Position numbers and translations under genes: made by a program. Below are positions 7,249 through 11,389 of a stretch of DNA of 11,389 nt, in pieces. The stretch's first letter is position 1. Every line of letters starts with the position of its first letter. This DNA comes from an uncultured Oscillibacter sp. (GTDB lineage: Bacteria > Bacillota > Clostridia > Oscillospirales > Oscillospiraceae), in the NCBI GenBank assembly GCA_900550685.1, contig URTS01000053.1:1-11389 (forward strand), given 5' to 3'. The notes beneath the pieces were generated by a model. The model worked only from the letters and a program-made list of their open reading frames with translations, did no database searches and was not told the origin of the DNA.

Positions 7249-9016
7249 CCGAACTTATCTCCTTTATCTCTTCAATCAAGGGCAGAAGCCGCTTGTGCAG
7301 CGCATCCACCAGACCCCGGTCCGTGCATTTCAGCTCCGGCGAAACCGCCAGCGGCATAAGGGTAAAGAATGTCAGCAAATTTTTGTGGGTGAAGCCCATG
7401 CGGCGGCAGTCCGCCAGGAACTGCTCCATCTGCGCCAGCAGCGCTTCCGGAGACTGGTCGCACATCAGTCCCGCCAGCGGCAGGGGGATGAGGGTCAGCA
7501 CCTTGCCGTTTTCCGCGGTGCAGAGCCCGCCCTGCGCGTCCCGGAGAGTGTTGGCCGCCAGGGCCATATCGGCGTCATTGCCGCCGTAGACCGTCAGGTT
7601 GTGGCAGTCGTGGCCGTAGGTCAGGGCGGCGGCACCGGTGACGCCGTCCACGCCCGTCAGCAGGCCGATGCCGTGCTGGTCCCGGCCGTAGCGGTTGAAC
7701 ACCGCCATTTTTAAATAGGGCGCCGTTTCCAGCCGTGCAAAGCCCTGCTCTTCGGCGGACAGGGGCAGGGCCTTCCGGACCCAGTGGGTGCGGATGGAGG
7801 TGCCGTCCTGGCCCATCAGGTTTACCAGAGCGGTGCCGCCGGAAAAACCGGAGGGCACCGGCACCCGGACGGCAAAATCCGCCTCTGTCACGGGACGGAG
7901 ATGAACGGAGCCCCGCAGGTGGTCCGGGATCTGATAGAGAGCGGTGCGGAGCAGATAGCTGCCGTGGTCCCAGACCACTTCCCCGCTCCGGAGCACCAGC
8001 TCCGGCCTGGGATGGCACAGGTCCCGCACCAACTGAATGTCCGCCTCCATGCCGGGGGCGATGCCGCCAGTGCGGTGCAGCCGCAGGCGAACGGCGGGGT
8101 TGATGGTGGCGTAACGGATGGCCCGGATGGGGTCCAGACCCAGCTCGATGGCCCGTTCCACCACAAAATTCAGGTGGCCCTGGCGCATGAGCCGGGGCAG
8201 GGGCACGTCGTCCGTCACCAGGCAGATGCGGTCCTGGACCGGTGCGTCGTTCATGGCCTGAACGATCTCCCGGCTCAGCATGCATTCCTGCACCTGGACG
8301 GTAAAGCCCAGAGCCAGCTCCTCCCGGAGCTTTTCGGCGGAGGGGGTGGTATGGTCGCTGTCGATGCCCATGGCCCGGAAGATCTGCAAGCGGCGGCCGG
8401 TGAGGGCGGAGACGTGGCCGTCCAGAAAAACGCCCCGGCTGGCGGCGGCTTCGATGACGGAGAGCATCCGCTCATCCCCGGCGGCGACGGCGTTGAAATC
8501 CATGACCTCCCCCAGTCCCGCCACTCCGGGAATGTCCAGCAGGTCCTCCATTTCAGCAGGACCCACGTCAAAGCCGGAATCCTCCAGGCCGGGGGCGGAG
8601 GGAACGGTGGAGGGGGCGGTGAGGAGCACCCGCAGGGGCAGGTCCCGGCAGGCGTCCGCCAGGCCCCGGACTCCCTCGATGCCCAGCACGTTGGCGATCT
8701 CGTGGGGGTCGGCGCACACCGTGGTGGTGCCGCAGGAGAGGGCCACCCGGGCAAAGTGGTCAGGGGTCAGCATGCTGCTTTCCAGATGCATGTGGGAATC
8801 CACGAAGCCCGGCAGGGCGTAAGCGCTGCCGCCGTCTATGGTTCGGCGGCCCTCCGGCGCTTCCTCCGGGCCGAAAACCCCGGCGATATGACCGTTGACA
8901 ATGCCGATGGAGCCGCTTACAATAGAAGCGCTGAACACGTTGACGATCTGCACATTGCGGATCACCAGGTCAAAGGGGCGGCTGCCCAGCATGGCTTCGG
9001 CAATCTCTTTCAGCAA
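7238..9016 (-). CDS. ade: Adenine deaminase family protein (divergent active site)
   Basis: This 592-aa member of the amidohydrolase superfamily (COG1001) should hydrolyse an exocyclic amine, classically adenine to hypoxanthine plus ammonia. Visible motifs: VDSHMHLESSM (72-82, H75/H77), CADPHEIANVLG (101-112), GLGEVMDF (167-174), LDGHVSAL (198-205, H201), SDH (220-222), VTDD (267-270). The C-terminal domain has GLMCDQS and SPELKCTDRGLVDAL, both typical. Two differences stand out: canonical SDHE is SDHT here, and the canonical REGS segment reads QECML (242-246). These may alter substrate, so adenine is only the default guess. I choose TTG 9016 because GGAGGGG lies 8 bases upstream; an earlier in-frame TTG at 9040 has no ribosome site. 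Promoter at 9061-9088. It overlaps permease B by 11 bases. Confidence 0.88.
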   Translation of the reverse strand: MLKEIAEAMLGSRPFDLVIRNVQIVNVFSASIVSGSIGIVNGHIAGVFGPEEAPEGRRTIDGGSAYALPGFVDSHMHLESSMLTPDHFARVALSCGTTTVCADPHEIANVLGIEGVRGLADACRDLPLRVLLTAPSTVPSAPGLEDSGFDVGPAEMEDLLDIPGVAGLGEVMDFNAVAAGDERMLSVIEAAASRGVFLDGHVSALTGRRLQIFRAMGIDSDHTTPSAEKLREELALGFTVQVQECMLSREIVQAMNDAPVQDRICLVTDDVPLPRLMRQGHLNFVVERAIELGLDPIRAIRYATINPAVRLRLHRTGGIAPGMEADIQLVRDLCHPRPELVLRSGEVVWDHGSYLLRTALYQIPDHLRGSVHLRPVTEADFAVRVPVPSGFSGGTALVNLMGQDGTSIRTHWVRKALPLSAEEQGFARLETAPYLKMAVFNRYGRDQHGIGLLTGVDGVTGAAALTYGHDCHNLTVYGGNDADMALAANTLRDAQGGLCTAENGKVLTLIPLPLAGLMCDQSPEALLAQMEQFLADCRRMGFTHKNLLTFFTLMPLAVSPELKCTDRGLVDALHKRLLPLIEEIKEISSDGT

Positions 9017-9024
9017 GGCGCATT

Positions 9025-9031
9025 CCCCTCC
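9025..9031 (-). promoter_or_regulatory. Ribosome site deciding a TTG start for the deaminase
   Basis: GGAGGGG on the minus strand sits 8 bases before TTG at 9016-9014. Nearby ATGs at 9033 and 9023 are out of frame. Confidence 0.7.
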
Positions 9032-9060
9032 ATTCGGCAATTTAAAAATGAGACTACTTT

Positions 9061-9088
9061 ATTCTAACTTTCTGAGGGAAAAAGTCAA
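9061..9088 (-). promoter_or_regulatory. Promoter of the deaminase-transporter operon
   Basis: On the minus strand, -35 TTGACT (9083-9088) and -10 TAGAAT (9061-9066) are separated by 16 bases, each one mismatch from consensus. Transcription should start near 9054, leaving a 38-base leader, too short for a purine riboswitch. Just upstream (9092-9106) are three tandem CATAC/CATAA pentamers that could be part of an operator. Confidence 0.65.
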
Positions 9089-9168
9089 GGTCATACCATA
9101 CCATAATTTCGGACGGGAATCGCCCTTGTTTCATATAAGTTGAACTAATGAAATACCCATTCAAGAAC

Positions 9169-9173
9169 AGGAG
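9169..9173 (+). promoter_or_regulatory. Ribosome site deciding the M20D start
   Basis: AGGAG at 9169-9173 lies 8 bases before ATG 9182 but only 2 bases before ATG 9176, so the second ATG is the better start. No convincing -35/-10 pair was found for this gene; TATAAG at 9134-9139 is the best -10-like element. Confidence 0.6.
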
Positions 9174-9181
9174 TAATGAAT

Positions 9182-10351
<1,170 letters not shown>

Positions 10352-10363
10352 ATCAGATGAAAG

Positions 10364-10402
10364 AACTGCGCCGCGGATTTGATTCCGCGGCGCAGTTTTT
10401 TT
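10364..10402. terminator. Bidirectional terminator
   Basis: A perfect 14-bp stem (10364-10377 with 10384-10397) with a 6-base loop is followed by seven T on the plus strand, closing the M20D gene 12 bases after its stop. In the minus direction it directly follows the UPF0340 stop, with a weaker CTTTC tail. Confidence 0.88.
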
Positions 10403-11003
10403 AATCAAAATTGGGGTAGCTCTCTTTCAGAGTCTCGTCGTAAACGGCCCGGTCGCCGCCGATGAACTTGGGCCGGGTGCGGGCCGCCAGAAGAATGGCC
10501 TGGCCGATGTGGTTCTGCTCCAGTCGCACCGGCACTGCCACCTTTTTCAGGTGCATACCGATGAGGGTGCCGCCGATGTCCAGTCCGGCGTCCGCCCGGA
10601 TTTCCTCCAGGGCCACCGGGTGCCGGAAGGCGTGATAGGCGGCGGTGGCGAAGGAGCTGCCGGCCTTGGGCTGAGGGACAACGTTCACGATCTCCGCCCC
10701 CGGCACGGCCTCGTGCTCCACGATCAGTGCCCGGTTCAGATGCTCACAGCACTGGGCGGCCATATAGACCCCCATGGGGGCGAACACGCTGTTCAGACCA
10801 CGGAAAATGGCGTCTGCTACCTCCGGCGTGGACCAGCTGCCCACCTGACGGCCCACCACCTCGCTGGTGCTGCACCCGATGACCACGATCTGGCCCCGGC
10901 GCAGATGGGCCGCCTCCGCTAACTGGCGGGCCGCCTGGGCGGATTCCCGCTCCACCTGTTCTACCAGCTGATGATTTTCCAATGTATGTACCGTTCCTGC
11001 CAT
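10401..11003 (-). CDS. UPF0340/YwlG family protein (TIGR01440, DUF436)
   Basis: This 200-aa protein belongs to the conserved UPF0340 family (B. subtilis YwlG), whose biochemical role is not established. Family segments are GCSTSEVVGRQVGS (43-56), QCCEHLNRALIVE (84-96), AGLDIGGTLIGMHLKKVAVP (139-158) and ARTRPKFIGGDRAVYDE (174-190). Length is near the family norm of about 180-190 residues. I start at ATG 11003, with AAGGAGGAA about 7 bases upstream; the in-frame extension to 11057 would run into a hairpin. No signal peptide or membrane segment. It lies 72 bases downstream of the ECF S component gene on the same strand and may be cotranscribed with it. Confidence 0.93.
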   Translation of the reverse strand: MAGTVHTLENHQLVEQVERESAQAARQLAEAAHLRRGQIVVIGCSTSEVVGRQVGSWSTPEVADAIFRGLNSVFAPMGVYMAAQCCEHLNRALIVEHEAVPGAEIVNVVPQPKAGSSFATAAYHAFRHPVALEEIRADAGLDIGGTLIGMHLKKVAVPVRLEQNHIGQAILLAARTRPKFIGGDRAVYDETLKESYPNFD

Positions 11004-11036
11004 GACCGGTTCCTCCTTATCAATAAACGGACAGGA

Positions 11037-11061
11037 AGCCGTGCGGAAAATCCGCACGGCT
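11037..11061 (-). other. Hairpin between ECF gene and UPF0340 gene
   Basis: A perfect 11-bp stem (11037-11047 with 11051-11061) with a 3-base loop lies 14 bases after the upstream stop. On the minus strand it is followed by TCCTGTCC, not a T-run, so it is more likely an mRNA-stabilising or leaky element than a full terminator. Confidence 0.5.
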
Positions 11062-11075
11062 GAGCCTGATCCTTT

Positions 11076-11389
11076 TTACGCGTTGAAGCCGCTGAGCACG
11101 CTGGACTTGGACTTTTGCAGCAGAATGGCCAGCGCCATGCCGATGGCGATGCCCGCGATGCCCTGCACGATGTTGCCGGGGATGCTGGCGGCAGCCGCCA
11201 GGCCCTTCCCCAGGATCAGGGAGGCATAGAAGAAGTAGCCCAGGACCATGATGGTCTCGCCTACGATGCCGCTGACCAGCATGCCGGTCTTGCCCCGGCC
11301 CAGGGCCCGGAAGATCAGGGCCGCCGCCATGGCGTCCACGCCCTTGATGATGAGGGTGCCGGGGACATAGTGGCCGTAGCCGCTGAGCA
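11076..11389 (-). CDS. ECF transporter S component, C-terminal part
   Basis: The window holds about 103 C-terminal codons; the gene continues past the right edge. Visible features are VPGTLIIKGVDAMAAALIFR near the left of the fragment, then hydrophobic segments (GMLVSGIVGETIMVLGYFFY, IPGNIVQGIAGIAIGMALAI) and a short polar tail ending LSGFNA. This layout fits the membrane S component of energy-coupling-factor importers (PF12822), which bind a vitamin or similar micronutrient and work with a shared ECF module encoded elsewhere. The specificity cannot be judged from the tail. A GTG at 11339 is internal, not the start, because the open frame and family similarity continue upstream. Confidence 0.75.
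   Translation of the reverse strand, partial: LSGYGHYVPGTLIIKGVDAMAAALIFRALGRGKTGMLVSGIVGETIMVLGYFFYASLILGKGLAAAASIPGNIVQGIAGIAIGMALAILLQKSKSSVLSGFNA

Noticed and set aside
6124..7359. Plus-strand open frame of 411 codons, His/Gln/Gly rich
   Set aside because: Antisense to the two permeases; no recognisable domain and no ribosome site of note.
9017..9060. Purine riboswitch upstream of the deaminase
   Set aside because: The leader is about 38 bases and shows no three-way junction.
7784..9067. Plus-strand open frame of 427 codons
   Set aside because: Antisense shadow of the adenine deaminase family gene.
9092..9106. Start of a CRISPR or larger repeat array (CATAC pentamers)
   Set aside because: Only three 5-base units without spacers; kept only as a possible operator note.

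Overview
The window looks like chromosomal DNA from a GC-rich, low-oxygen Firmicute, most likely a gut Clostridia of the Oscillospiraceae type. This is inferred from strong AGGAGG-type ribosome sites, a Gram-positive style lipoprotein binding protein (LAAC lipobox), a YwlG/UPF0340 protein, an ECF-type S component, GC-rich hairpin plus T-run terminators and very compact gene packing. No mobile element, CRISPR array, tRNA or rRNA was seen. No gap without a gene exceeds about 180 bases.

Layout, left to right. Positions 1-83 hold the last 26 codons of an unidentified plus-strand gene, followed by a hairpin-rich 3' region and a strong terminator. From 259 to 9016 everything reads leftward, in transcription order: an adenine deaminase family enzyme (7238-9016) from its own promoter; a Pot-type ABC importer as permease B, permease C, ATPase and lipoprotein binding protein (7248 down to 3398), joined to the deaminase by an 11-base overlap; a terminator-like hairpin; an MBL-fold hydrolase of the COG1237 type (2419-3315) fused by an ATGA overlap to a LysR-type regulator (1514-2422); a terminator; then a separately promoted core-only MetE-like methyltransferase (259-1362). 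Divergent from the deaminase is an M20D amidohydrolase (9182-10351) reading rightward. Past a shared terminator lie a leftward UPF0340/YwlG protein (10401-11003) and the C-terminal part of an ECF S component (11076-11389).

How the genes may work together (inference). The deaminase and importer form one transcription unit, suggesting uptake and deamination of a nitrogenous compound, with the divergent M20D enzyme possibly releasing it from an acylated form. The deaminase keeps the family metal ligands but departs from the canonical adenine deaminase at two active-site segments, so its substrate is open. The second unit pairs a pterin-associated hydrolase family, a LysR regulator and a methionine-synthase-like methyltransferase. 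A perfect TATAG-N7-CTATA palindrome centred about 66 bases upstream of the predicted methyltransferase start site sits where a LysR regulator normally binds, so the regulator probably controls that gene.
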